Assembly: GCA_021464245.1 (NCBI GenBank)
Contig: JADCRB010000162.1
Coordinates: forward strand, 1,771,476 to 1,835,475
Direction of reading: 5' to 3'
DNA: 64,000 nt
DNA from: Carallia brachiata
Lineage: Eukaryota; Streptophyta; Magnoliopsida; Malpighiales; Rhizophoraceae
Below are positions 1 to 12,700 of this stretch, in pieces. The notes beneath the pieces were generated by a model. It ran no database searches. It was not told the DNA's origin and saw nothing but the letters and a program-made list of their open reading frames with translations. Both the position numbers and the translations under genes were made by a program. Numbering within the stretch: the stretch's first letter is position 1; every line of letters begins with the position of its first letter.

Positions 1-58
1 TTCTAATTGATACATAAAATCTTAACAAGATACTAATTATCTGCAAAACTCCTTTACA

Positions 59-85
59 CTCTCTCTCTCTCTCTCTCTCTCTCTC
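59..85. repeat. (CT)n microsatellite
   Basis: Thirteen or so uninterrupted CT units, probably in an intron of the partial polyamine-binding-like gene. Confidence 0.95.
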
Positions 86-193
86 GCTTTGTGCTTAATT
101 GCATGTCTCATCCTTTCTATGTGATTACCTATTGCAATCAAAGCAAGTTGAACCCAGGACAATGTTGATGATGAGGAGCATTGCTTATCTTAA

Positions 194-1044
194 ACTGTTC
201 GACAACAAACTGAAGTTGCTGGAGTTACACATGACAATTCTGTTATTGACTACTTGCAGGTTCGACTTTTTGACAGTATGCATTATCTGAAAGCATTTGC
301 AGTGGGAGATGTTTGGGTGGCTGTTGGGTGGAGTTCCGATGTTCTTCCTGTCGCCAAGCGCATGTCAGACGTTGCAGTGATTGTCCCAAAGTCTGGAACT
401 AGCTTGTGGGCTGATCTATGGGTATGACTTTGTTCACGTCATTATCTCTGACATTCAGTTTGTTATGTCCTCCATACTGGGTTTCAAATGAAAAATCATT
501 TGCATATGTTGCATAAGCCATACACTTGTTACAAAAGAAGTTGCTATTGGTTAAAGCAAATATTAATTGCCTGGTCAATCAAAGTAGTTCTGCATTGTCG
601 TTCACTATAGATTTATTCAATAAATAAGTTGCGTGCTCTTTGTAGGCTGTCCCTGCTGCCTCTAAACTTCAATCACATCTTATTGGAGGACGAGTCAGAG
701 GTCCATCTCCAGTAATCCATCAATGGTTCGAGTTTTGCTTGCAAGGTATGAGAGCACTACCTTTTAAGCAGGAGGTAGTTCCAGGTGCAACTCCCTCTGC
801 CCTCGAAAACACTCTAGCTGGCAACTTAAAAGAGGAAGTCACCAAGGGTAACCCAAAATTGGATACAAATCTGATTGCTGGAGTCCCTCCACCTGAAATT
901 TTGACTGGGTGCGAGTTCTTGGAGCCATTGCCTGATGCTACACTATCAGATTATGAATGGTTGATTTCTAGCATGCAGAGCATGGTCGTTGTATTATTCA
1001 CACAGTATGGCACTATATCTTGTCAACAATTGGTTTTTGGCTAA
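194..1044 (+). CDS. Putrescine/spermidine-binding-like protein, 3' part only
   Basis: Partial gene; the 5' part lies outside the window. The clear coding exons are 260-421 (54 codons, containing VRLFDSMHYLKAF, GDVWVAVGWSSDV and VPKSGTSLWADLW) and 646-1044 (AVPAASKLQSHLIGG through to a TAA stop). The 422-645 intron has GT..AG borders and phase 0. The frame is open upstream to 194 and reads a TEVAG-like segment, so the exon may start before 260; a tacttgcag acceptor just before 260 is the alternative. The text matches my memory of the plant protein At1g31410, annotated as putrescine-binding-related, with the fold of bacterial PotD/PotF periplasmic polyamine-binding proteins. In plants the ligand is unproven and a plastid location is inference. 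The last ~20 residues, after DYEWLISSMQ, look unconserved, so the true 3' end could be spliced differently. The next gene downstream is a FEI-type kinase, the same order I recall in Arabidopsis. Confidence 0.78.
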
Positions 1045-1611
1045 AACTGCCTTCAAAGGTGACCTAAACTTTGTGTACAATAATTTGAGGGCATTGTGAC
1101 ATTGATGATACTTTTATTGCGTTTGATATACGATAATTACTTTACATCATGTTTAAAAGAATGGCTTCAAGGTTCCTTTGCACTGTTCCCTACTGATTAT
1201 TCCATTTTGCTTCAAATCGTAGTTGATTCAAGGTTTCTACCCCTTTGAAGTGTTGATTGCCTTTTGGAACTGCAAAAATTCTGGAATTCAAGAAATTTAC
1301 TTGGTAAGCGACTCATTTCATTTTCTCCCACTAGTTTTTGCGCAGAGAACGTACACCGGCGGCGTGGTTTCTGCTTTCTCGCTCATTGGTCTGCGCTCTT
1401 AGCTTGCGATCACCCTAACTGTGCCCTATGGTCGACATCTTTCTAGTTTGGACACAATTTTTGTGAATTTCGAGTTTAGATAGGAATGTCGCATTCCTAG
1501 GAGGTAGAGGGTGTTAGTTTCCTGCAGCAAATTTGCCTTACAGAGCTTGCTGCCTTCCACCTAGTTTTGTGACCTTCTTCACAGACCTGTTTACCGCAGG
1601 GCTACGTCAAG
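1045..1611. other. 3' flank of the first gene, no gene seen
   Basis: This is the downstream region of the polyamine-binding-like gene. It holds short open frames with no recognisable protein, and probably includes the 3' untranslated region. I see no RNA gene or clear repeat. Confidence 0.5.
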
Positions 1612-1955
1612 GTTGTTAGAATCAGACCGGTCATCAAACTGAAAGTATCAGTGGGTTTAGGTTCAACCGGTTGAATCGGTCGAACCAGTATTTAATTATA
1701 TATATATATATAAGTAATTAAAAAAATAATAATTATAAATAGTGATTAAATATTAATTTTTTTAATTTTAAGATAAAATTGAAATTTTAATAAATTTAGA
1801 TTAAATTGAATTTTTTAATTAAATTTTGTATTTAAATTATAATTTGAATAATATTTGAGATCAAATTATAATTTATAAAATTTTTAATTTTATTGAACTG
1901 GTCCAACGGGTCCGATCGGCCGGTTCGGTCAAGTTTTCAAAACAATGGTCTACGC
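1612..1955. mobile_element. Degenerate MITE-like element with ACCGGTT/AACCGG ends
   Basis: An AT-rich core (1692-1890) is bounded by GC-richer ends. The left end reads gttagaatcagaccggtc and continues with ggttcaaccggttgaatcgg. The right end reads gatcggccggttcggtcaag followed by ttttcaaaacaatgg. The ends are imperfectly inverted copies of each other. A related copy lies near 24.6 kb, where gttttgaaaattggacggga matches the inverted right end. Such non-autonomous repeats are common in eudicot genomes. The superfamily is not determined. Confidence 0.5.
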
Positions 1956-2969
1956 CTTCCAATGCGTTAGGAAATACAAGAAATTTATTTATTTATTTAT
2001 TTTGGTTAAACCTATACAAAGGGGAAAGGGGTTGGGTTGTGGTGGGAGCAAGGTTATACGAATCGAAGTTGAAGGATTAAAAGTTTAAAGTTCAACCGAT
2101 TTAATTGTAATTAAACTGATAAAATTAGTATTTAATATTAAATATATAAAAAAATTTAATATTTATATGCATCATATGAAAATATTCATCTGTAAAATAT
2201 AGTAATCAAGAGAATAAAATGTAAGTATTATATGTGTGTGTATATATATAAAACATAATATTGTATGTGATAAGTTTAATTATAAGTATTTTTATAATTA
2301 ACGTTTGATAATGATAATTATAAAACATATTACAATGATATGTTTTTGTTTTAAAGTAATTTTTGGTTTTTTTTTTTTAAAAATATTTTAACATCAGAAA
2401 ATGTTCTCAGCAAGGACGTTAAAATGTTCTACATTAAAAAACATAGCTTATTTTCTAGTTAAACGTTATATATTTCCTTGTGATAACATTGTATTGTGCA
2501 TTGGCTTATACATTTCCTGGAGTTTTCAGTATGTACATAATTTATTGCCTTAGTTTCATCAATAGAAGTTGGAGTGTGCAATTGCTTTGACCAATCTTTA
2601 AGGGAGAGGTTCGGTTCCTTCTGAGCACTCCTTTTCTTCAAATTTTTTCTAAAGTATTTGATGACGTAGCTTACTCACAGAGCACCACATCATCTAAAAA
2701 AGAAACCAACCAAATTGGATGAGTTGGCATTGATTCTCCAGTTTTTAGTTGAATTGGTTCAGTTTACTAATTTTTACCTAATTCTTAAATTAATTGATTT
2801 TAAGGTATGAATCGAATTAAATTGGAGGTCAATTCTTAATTTTTCAAGTTGAACCGATTGATTCAGTTTAACTTTAAAAATATTGAGTGAAAATTAAACT
2901 CTTAACTATATTTTTTATTAATAAAATTAATAATTATTTAAATTAATGCTCTAAGTTGAATACAAGAAG
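1956..2969. other. AT-rich intergenic region with degraded repeat pieces
   Basis: No gene is visible. Several AACCGATT/AATTGGTTCAG-like motifs (near 2090, 2750 and 2850) suggest decayed copies of the same repeat class as at 1.6-1.95 kb. Confidence 0.4.
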
Positions 2970-3215
2970 TTCTAGTACAATGTCTCGCCCACGCAATCGT
3001 ACCCGAGTGTTGGAGACGCTTGACTGGCTTGCCGGTTTTGGGCATACGGGCTAGATCAAAATTCAGCGCGGTGACGTCCTTGCGAATTGTTTCCCGATGC
3101 GAGCCGCGGAGGATTCCTCGGTTTTGGGCGTTACGGGCTGGACCACAAAGATGAGTTTATTGTCGGCCTTAGAGACTGAGAAGGTAATCCTCCAGGCTTG
3201 CCTAAGCGAGAAAAT
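2970..3215. repeat. GC-rich island with an internal ~85-bp duplication
   Basis: A sharply GC-richer block in very AT-rich surroundings. It contains two diverged copies of one motif: ccggttttgggcatacgggc at 3032 and cggttttgggcgttacgggc at 3119, each followed by ctrgaycaaa-like sequence. No open frame of note crosses it on either strand and I do not recognise a tRNA, rRNA or transposon protein. The most likely source is part of a retrotransposon LTR or another high-copy repeat. Confidence 0.4.
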
Positions 3216-3830
3216 ATTGTAATATGCTTTTTTTAGTAATAATTTAGTGCATATAAAGTACTTTCAAATACTAAGAAGTAAAATGTACCTTAAAAGTACC
3301 TCGTGGTGACTTTTTAGTTAAATGCTGTTATAGGATGATTAAGAAAATTAATAAATCTTAGCAATAATATAAAAAATTTTACTAAATACTTTTGAAAAAC
3401 TATGTTGATAATTAATTAATTAATTAATGAACAAGAACACTCTAAAGTTAAACTAAACACTTTTGTAGAAAATAAAGATTCACAAATTTTTGAGGAATGA
3501 GTTTTTAAATATACACTTGTTACTCATTTACGTATAAAAGTAAATTTAATAGACTTTTAATTAAGTAAAAAGGTGGCTTGTAATATTGTCTTGCATAATT
3601 TAGTGATGTTAAAAATTATTTAATTTGTACAACATTATTATCACATATGTATTTAGTGGAACGTGACCGAATTAGTAGCTTCTAGCCAGTAGCTAGTTAG
3701 GCCCCCCGGCTCTTCTTATTCTCGCTACATAATACAAACAAGGAGAAAAAAAACAAAAGAGAGTAAAAAAAAAAACAAAATAGAATGGAAGAAATTAAGA
3801 AAAGAGGGAATTTTAGGAAGCGTCGGTTGG

Positions 3831-3836
3831 CACGTG
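3831..3836 (+). promoter_or_regulatory. G-box (CACGTG) upstream of the FEI-like gene
   Basis: A perfect palindromic CACGTG lies about 200 bases before the pyrimidine-rich leader of the receptor kinase gene. An inverted CCAAT (ATTGG) follows at 3877-3881. G-boxes bind bZIP or bHLH factors in plants. A role here is inferred from position only. Confidence 0.4.
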
Positions 3837-3949
3837 CGAAAGGTAACTGTCGCGCGTGCGAGGACATTGTCCTGTGATTGGTTGAGCTGAGCTGATGCCA
3901 GCTTGCAATTCAAAGCATCGATTCCATTTCCAATTCAACAGCAAGTAAG

Positions 3950-4502
3950 CAAGCCAAGCCAAGCACACACGCGTACGCACTCACTCCCTCACACATAGCC
4001 ATAGCCATAGCGCCCCACTCACTCACTCTCTCACACACTCACTCACTCACTCACTCTTTACTGTTTTTTCTCTATCAACAAACAAACAATCAATCAATGA
4101 TAACAAATCGTCGTCTTCTCATAAAATCATCAAAAGCTTAGTGAGAGAAAGAGAGAGAAATAGCAGGAGAGAGAGAGAGAGAAAGCGCTATGTGACAGCA
4201 CAGCTGTGCAGTAGAAAGAACAAACAAACAAACAAACAAACAATTAAGAACTTGAGGAGGAGGCTGAGTTCATTTGCTAGGGATCCGAACCGGGTTGGAT
4301 CCGAGTGCCGAACTTCGTGCGATCATCTGGCGTCGTTTTGCCGTCCGATCTCCTTCACATCGTAATCAGACGCCTCCTGATTGATATTCCCTGCCACCGC
4401 CACAGGTTTTTTTTCAAAGCTCGGAACCCTAGTCAGGCCAACTTGAATTTCTTCCAATTTGGTACAGATTTCTGGATGATAATTATATCATCGTAAAGAA
4501 GT
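3950..4502 (+). other. Probable 5' untranslated exon of the FEI-like gene
   Basis: A leader-like stretch with CACTCACTC repeats (4015-4062), GA-rich tracts and a (CAAA)n run (4221-4243), ending near a possible donor, agaa|gtaagg, at 4501-4506. The proposed intron would run to the acceptor ttcttcag at 6521-6528, giving a leader intron of about 2 kb. No coding frame in it matches a protein. The transcription start is not determinable from sequence alone. Confidence 0.45.
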
Positions 4503-4655
4503 AAGGTTGGCGGTGCCAGTTTCTATCTTAGGGAGCACTAGTAATGTCTGAGCTGTATGGATGTGCTCTGCATCCGTTTCGCAAAAACACAAGCATAAGC
4601 TGCCACATTATCAGCAAACGAGCCATTGTTGTCTGTCTTTAAACTACAGATCATT

Positions 4656-4658
<3 letters not shown>

Positions 4659-4688
<30 letters not shown>
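4659..4688. repeat. (GT)n microsatellite
   Basis: About 14 GT units followed by a T run, inside the proposed leader intron of the FEI-like gene. An ATC trinucleotide run lies near 4760-4781. Confidence 0.95.
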
Positions 4689-4691
<3 letters not shown>

Positions 4692-6535
4692 TTTTTTTTT
4701 GTTTCGTTTTGACCATTTTGCCTTTCGAATTGCAACGTTGTTGATGTTTTGACGTATGCTATCATCATCATCATCATCATAGTCATCATCGTTATTGGTA
4801 TTTGTGTGGTGTTTGGTCTTGAGAAGTACATTGACTTGTTGCTTGGTGTTTAATATACACTGTGATGCTTTGATTCTTCTCAATTTTCTTTCATCAAGCC
4901 CCCAAAAGAGGGGGACCCAGTTCACAAGGCTCCCGCATTTGTGTGGTCTAGGAAATGGTTTTTTGCAAAGAGGTTGTTTCCTCAATCCTGTAAATTTGGC
5001 TAAAATGGAATCAGCTACTTATTAAGAGTAATCAACTTATTTGATTGATATCTTTGTGAGCCGTGTGGGACTGAAAATATTTAAACTCTTATGAGCATTT
5101 TGTTATAATTTTACGTTTGGTACTATTTGTAGTCATAATTTTTCCTGTTTACTACCCCTTTATTTTTAGTCATAATTTTATTGTTTTCATAGTTTTAGTA
5201 ATTTTTTTCTCCATATTTTATTCTAATTTGAAATATCACTCTGATTTTGTTGAGTTTCACGCTGTATATCCTTAGTTCTATATTCTGCGTTAGCCCATTT
5301 CAGGTTTGTTACTTATTGTGCATGAACTTTAAGATATCTATTTCAGTTCTGTTCCCATCATATCGAAGCAATTTTTGATATGTTTTAGCTTCTTTTTTTT
5401 ATCCTGCTCCATCCATTTGCTTCAATGGCTTTTGTGGCTTGTTGAACGAAATAGCTTATGTATGAGGTTGAGTATGATGGAAGTATTGTTTTCATTGACT
5501 GTTTCATCCGCCATTTATTCATGCTCAGTAAGGTTTTCAATAATTTATGATCAATTAGTATGTGGAATTATTTCTAATCTCACTTGAACAGTTGATTCAA
5601 TGCGCATAATCTTCTCCAGTGTTTGTTTTATTTCTGAATGATCTTCTATGTGATCATGTAAAATGCATTTCCGGGCAGAACTTGGCCACTTTTTTATTCT
5701 TCTTTTTGGGAATTCTTCTTTATTTTATTTTTTTTGCTATGGTGGACTGAATGAATGTGTGTCATATTCATGGGAGATCACCCCTAAAATTCCGGGTCAA
5801 TAATCTGAAAAAGGCATTTAATTTTTATAATGCTAAAATTACAATGCAGGTATTGCTACAACACATGATATATATATAGATAATCTTTTGTTTTTTCAGT
5901 CATTTTCTGCTTGAATTGAGTGTTCAATTCTTTTTTTGCCCAAATAGCGAAAAAGAGATTGTTGCTTAACATAAAGGACCATCCAACAATTGCTCATTTA
6001 ACTAAACAGAATTCTAGTTCATTCAGAATGCATAGTGATTGGACTTTTGGTGTAGCTGAAGGATTTCTATAGCAGCATTCATTTTTTTAGGTCTGCTTTA
6101 TCCTTGGTGCATCACTATGCTGAGGACATTCTTTGTTGAAAAGTAGAAGTGAAAACAGGCTGCAAAAGCTGATGCAATGTTTTATGCTGGAGGCTGAGAA
6201 ATGATAAATCAAAGGGCAACCGTGGGGAAGGGGGGAGGGGAGGGAAACAATGGAAGTGAGGGTTGCGTAAAGATAATTTTACTAGTTGAATGTTAGCTTC
6301 TAAAGCCCCAAAATGTAGAAACTCAAAAAGAAAATGAGGGGATTTCTTCTACTTTAAGTGGCTTCTTCCACGTGTTTCTGGTACATTATAGTTTAAACAG
6401 CTTCACATCTAGATTTGATAACTGAATTTTGAGGGCTGTAATTTTTTTTTTCCTGGGTGCATGATGCTTTCTTCTTCAGTTGTTCTTATGATCTCTCTCG
6501 CTTGAGTAACTCAATATTTCTTCTTCAGGGACGAT

Positions 6536-6721
6536 ATGGCATCAACCACATAACTGGGTGTTACAAGAGAAGCACTTGGGAGCTTGGTCTACTAGATGAT
6601 TTGTAGCAGCCTTATTATGCTTGACGAGTGCCATAATGAGTGTCTATCCAATCAGATGTCGAGCTTGGCTTCACTGTATTCTACTATATTATCTCCTCGT
6701 GAACAAAAGTGGAGCTATTAG
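6536..6721 (+). promoter_or_regulatory. Upstream ORFs in the FEI-like leader
   Basis: Two short frames precede or overlap the proposed start at 6636. The first is 6536-6553 (MASTT, then stop). The second starts at 6596, reads 41 codons (begins MICSSLIMLDEC) and ends with TAG at 6719-6721, overlapping the first 86 bases of the main frame in another frame. They lie in the exon that begins near 6529. uORFs of this type usually lower translation of the main frame; that role here is inference. Confidence 0.45.
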
Positions 6722-9700
6722 TTCTGATGGTATAGTGCATTTTAATCCTTCTCTCTTGACATATTGTGAGATGATAAAAAGTTGTGACACTATTGTAGGC
6801 GTTGACATAAAAAGCTATGAATTAGATCTTGCATTTTGCAAGCGAATTCTTTGTAATCATTTTGGATGCATAAGTTGTATAGGAGTCATTTGCATGTTCA
6901 ATATCAAACCAGGCTGAGTTTATTCAGATGTGAAATCTTGCAATCTGGATTTAAATTCTGCATGCGTGGGGCTATAAAATCTTTATCTAGTTTCTCACAT
7001 TTGTTTTTATGTACTTGTAACTACAATGGACATTAAAAAATTGCAAAAAACTCAGTTCAGCGATGGATTGAATTTCTAGGTTGGTTGGATAGGATTTTTT
7101 TCAAAGCGTATCTTTGCATGGCTGTGATTATTGCCAAGATCATGAACTCAGATATCATTTGCCGAACTGTACATTCTCAAGCGCACTGTTGGTATTGCTA
7201 CATTTCAAACTTGCTTCTGTGGCTTCTTTCAGGTGAGGTACTTCTAAGTTTCAGGAATTCCATTGTTACTTCAGATGGTATTCTTCCTCTGTGGAGACCA
7301 GAGGATCCCGACCCATGTAATTGGAGAGGTGTAACATGCGATCTGAAAACCAAGAGAGTAATATTTTTGTGAGTCCACAAATGGTCCCTTGTTTACTCTT
7401 TTCTTTCCCCAGTATAATTGGTTTGCTTGTCATGATTGTTTTGAATCATTTGGTGTGCCCTTGTGAAGTAGTACTAAAAGGTTGGGATATTGGCTTTGAG
7501 TGAGTTAAGGATAACAAAAGTGACTTATAAAAAAGCAAAAAAATCAGCATGTGCAGGCAATGAAGGTTCATCGTTTACTTGCTAACCATGACAAATATTC
7601 AGTTATAGGTTCCTGCTTGAACAATGTTTTAAAAATCCCCTTAACTTGGGGCTGCTAATTGCTTTTTGCTTGTGGATTCTCAATCTTTTCTGGTATTGGT
7701 ATACTGATAACAGTTTATACGCTCGTCTACTACCTCAAGGGAACTCAGCCTGTATCCAACTTTCTACTTTCTACTTCTTTACTTGCGTCTGCACTAACTC
7801 ACCAGATTGATTGGGCACATCTTTAGAACGTTTATGCAAAAGCACTGTTTTGAGTTTGTCTTCCTACATTATGGGATAGAATGATCACTTGTTGAGCCAA
7901 TAAAAAACATTGTTTTGTGTAGAAAAGTATTTGATCTAGTACTTGGTAATTGAGGTCTTTATGGTTAGGAACTGAAGGATTGATGAGTTGAGTGGCAATG
8001 ATCATCCTTGGCATTTATCACCGCATGCCCAATTATCATTTCATTCCTTTCTGGCAGTCTACCACTTTTGAGGGACGTTGGCATTTACTCTCTTATGACG
8101 TGATACCTAATAATTCCTACATTCTCTTATCATTCTGTTGCGTAATTAAATGAAATCGCAGTTGTGCCTTGCTGGAAGCATGGTTGAACCCTTGGAGCTG
8201 TTGTGTGTGTTGATCATTTGTTGCTTAGCTGTTTCCTTGGTATGTGAATGTGTCTTGGAAGAAAAAATATTCTGATGTAGTAAGCTAAATGAATAACTAA
8301 CTAAGAAACCAGGTACTGGATGCCAATTATGAGTAGTGAGAATCCCGCTTATGCCACCTGAATTTGAATGATACACAATATTGTAAATGCCAGACAGCAA
8401 AAGTGAACAGACGATTCTGAGAATGGATGCCTTTTGATGAATGACACTGACTATTCTGAATCTTTGTTCCCCCAGGAGTTTGAAGAACCATAAATTGAGT
8501 GGACCCATATCAGCTGACCTTGGGAAGCTGGATCGCTTGAGGATTTTGTATGTGCTTTTGATTTTTGACGACTTCCATACCTCCCTATGTATGCTTTGTT
8601 AGAAGTTATGTTGCTATTTCTTATATGATGGAAACTTATGTTGCAGAGCTCTATACAACAACAACCTTTATGGAGCAATTCCTACAGAATTGGGAAACTG
8701 CACAGATTTGGAGGGAGTGTAAGTACAAGAATACCAAAGCTATGCCTATGTTTTCCTCTCATAATGGCTGTTTTTTGTTTTACTTTTGTATCTTTTTGTG
8801 GGGCTTTTTCTTCTGCTGGAATGGAAATTACAGGTGCATATGTGCTGTCATTTTATGTTTATTGTTTGCATCTTAGAATCCATCATCAGTGTTGCATCTG
8901 TTTACGTTACATATGCTTTTGCAACAAGCCCAGGGTAATTACTTCATCTGTCTTCTGCAGATACTTGCAGGGTAACTACTTAAGTGGATTCATCCCTAGT
9001 GAATTGGGAAACTTATCTCAGCTTAAATACCTGTAAGTTTTTTTTTTTTTTTCCTTCTCTTGACTAATCATAATTATATTTATAATGTACTGAATTGATT
9101 CCATTGTGGAACTTTGCATGGAGGTTGAAAGTCTTGCCTCTACAAATATCGATGGCATGTGAAGGCCATTTTTTTCTCCTGCAGAAACGATACTGTGCTA
9201 TCTTGATATGTTAGGCTATGGTGCATGCTGCGGAAATGTATTCTGTGATTCACATATTAACATGGTGCAAATCAGCTGATGTGAAATTGGAAAAAAAAAA
9301 TTGTTTCACAGTGAATGATCTCTGGAAAGCGGAAAATAGGGCCTCGTGTCTGACCAAAATTTTCATTACTGAAATAATCTAGAACTGATCAGCTATCTCT
9401 GGGACTCACTGTGGTGGACCAGCATTGAGCAATGTCCTTTATGGCTGGTTGAACATTAGTACTTCATGTCCTCTGTTTTTGACAAATTCTCTTGAATTTT
9501 AGCATCATCCCATTGCAACTTTTGTGGAAAAAAAAGTATATTTCACATAATTCGTGTGACATTAATATGTAATATGATCCCTCTCTTAAAAAATAATGGG
9601 CCCTTGAACCTTTAACTTTTGTGCCCACATAGTGTGTGCTATAAGGATAAACTCATCAAGGATTGTGCCCCTGAATCTGCAGAGATATCTCAGGCAACTC

Positions 9701-12700
9701 TCTCAGCGGGTCTATCCCTCCATCACTTGGGAATTTAACCAACCTAATTACTTTGTGAGTGGCCTTGTTCCATTTAGGTTGTTTCAGAATCTGCTTTTGA
9801 TTGCATAGGCACTTGAAATCATTACAGATATATGGTTTTGATTATTATATTCTTTGCCTTCTAAAGCAATGTGTCAAACAATTTCCTCCTCGGACCAATA
9901 CCATACAGTGGTGTACTTATCAACTTCTCAAAAGCCTCGTAAGTCTACTGTTTCCTTAATCATTTTTCTCTAATGTGCTTTGAACGGTTAAGATTTGACC
10001 TAATTTGAACATGTCCTGAAGAACGTCTTAAAGAGTGTTTGCAACTTGTAGTCATTTTTCAGTCAATTTGATTTTGGAGTAAGATATCCTCAGCAGCGAA
10101 AGAAGGTTGCATCCTGAAAAATTGAAATATTCACCTTTTAGGTTTGTGGGAAATCGTGGTCTGTGTGGGAAGCAGATCAACATGACTTGCAAGGATGACG
10201 GTGGACCCGCAACAGATTTGCAGTCTCCTCCATTTGGTAAACTGACTTCTTTGAAAACTTTTTGGCAACTTTCCAGGTGTAACAATTGCAATTGTGTCCA
10301 TAGAAAACAAGCAGTTGATTTACTTCTTTATGGAATTGTTCTGCCTAACTTTTTTTAGAAAATACGGATGGATCTTGTGTACCATAGCACCTGATATGTG
10401 AAATTCTTTTGTTTCCTTTGATCATTTTAGTTGTAACTCACTACTGCTGCTTTCTCCACGTACTGGTGCATTATTGTGTTTCTTTTACCATTTAATTTTA
10501 TATCTGTGGCTGGAGTTGGGTGATTTTTCTGATTATCCATACGACCTTGGTTTGAAGTCTTACATTTTCATGGTTTTTAGAAGGCAAGAAAGCAATCAAG
10601 CTTTTGTTCTTCTAATTATCAGAGGCCTGAAGTCTAGGCAACTGTTTTTAGTTAAGTCAGATTGAAATATAGAATAAGTGCTATTAATAATAAAAATATT
10701 CCAGATTTTTTCTTCTTCTTCTTCTTCTTGTTTTTTTTTGGTATTGGGTTGCCAGATCCTTAAGATAGCTTTTGTTCATGTTATTGAAACTGACATAAGT
10801 GTAAGACAATGCATTTACGTTGTCATAACAATTGCTCCCATAGAAATTGATTTCCTTCCTTAGCAATTGCCACGAAAATATAACATCTTCGGCAGCATAC
10901 TTTTGAATGAGCTCAATAGCGAGTATGATGCCAAATCATGGATATATTTCACTGTGAACATTTAGGATATCGAAGATTTTGCTACTTTCCCAATTACAGC
11001 ACAACCTATCCTCAGATCCATTCTACCTAGACAACTGGAATCTGGATTTGCGTGAAAATCTGCATATCTTGATCATTTCCTGATCTGTTATATATGCTTT
11101 TTGTTTTTTTTTTTTTTTTTTTGATATCGTATATTGTTCTGTTTATAGTGCAAAATCAAGGAGGGAAGAAGAACTCTGGCCGACTTCTCATTAGTGCCTC
11201 AGCAACTGTTGGTGCACTACTTTTGGTGGCACTCATGTGTTTTTGGGGTTGCTTCCTTTATAAGAAGCTTGGTAAAAATGAGGGCAACAGCATTGCAATG
11301 GATGTCAGTGGAGGTGCTGTCCTTAGAAATTGTTATTGAGATTGCTGTTACCATGACAATGACACGTCATTCAAATTTAGCACCTTAATTTCCTTGGTCT
11401 TTTCCTTTCAGGTGCATCAATTGTAATGTTTCATGGGGATTTGCCATACTCTTCAAAAGAAATAATTAAAAAATTAGAAACCCTGAATGAGGAACATGTC
11501 ATAGGTTGTGGCGGCTTTGGAACGGTGTATAAGCTTGCAATGGATGACGGGAATGTATTTGCCTTGAAAAGAATTGTAAAATTGAATGAGGGCTTTGATC
11601 GTTTCTTTGAGAGAGAACTTGAAATACTTGGAAGCATAAAACATCGGTATTTGGTGAACTTGCGAGGTTACTGCAATTCTCCTACATCAAAATTGTTAAT
11701 TTATGATTTCCTCTCTGGCGGTAGCCTTGATGAAGCACTTCATGGTAAGATGTGACTTGATTTCATATTGTTCAAATTGTTTGGCATATGGAACAAGAGA
11801 ATATGCAAATATAATGTTCATGCTTCCTCTTATTGATCCTACTGCTATGTAGCTTACTCTTGCTACCTTGTAATTTGAGGAACGTACCCCATTTGATGGC
11901 TTTGTAAAGATAACGTGAATTTTTTGGTACTGGTTTCCTTTTGAACATGCGTCTATGTTGCAGAGATATCCTAGTAATAGCATTTTATGAAAGGGAAGTT
12001 ATGTGCAAGCATATGTGAGTAAGAAGACATTTACTTTTTGTTTTTCATTCTTAGGAATTTTTTCATTTGATTTATTAGCCCCTAAAGACATTATGTTGTC
12101 TCTAAAAAGAGCATGGCTGATTTTTGATGCCCTGAGCCATTTATGTTTTGCTAAATATTTGATTCAGTTCAATATATTTTAATTCTGGGTAAGGAGGCCA
12201 ACGAACTGATTGAAATCCTTATGCCCATTCTTGCCCTTGGGCATTAGCTGAAGAGCTGATGGATGGGGATTATGTTGGAGATGTATCATTTTTTTTGGTT
12301 GATTAGGAGGCTTATTGGGCCAGGAGCTACACAATGGGGTAGATGCCGGAGTGTGTCATACTTTAACTTTTAGTACATTCTGTTTCTGTTCATGGACATT
12401 CTTTTCCTTCTGAACTTTTGCTCTAGGATTATACTTTCTTATTAGCTTCGTGTAACAAAACAAAAAGGAAAAGGTAATATGAAACGAGAAGTAATGATCT
12501 TTTCTTTATTTATTGTGATGCTTTGCACAGAAAGATCCGAGCAATTGGACTGGGAGACACGCTTGAATATCATTGTGGGAGCAGCAAAAGGATTGGCCTA
12601 CTTGCATCATGATTGTTCTCCTAGGATCATACACCGTGACATAAAGTCAAGCAACATTTTGCTTGATGGTAATTTGGAGGCTCGAGTTTCTGACTTTGGA

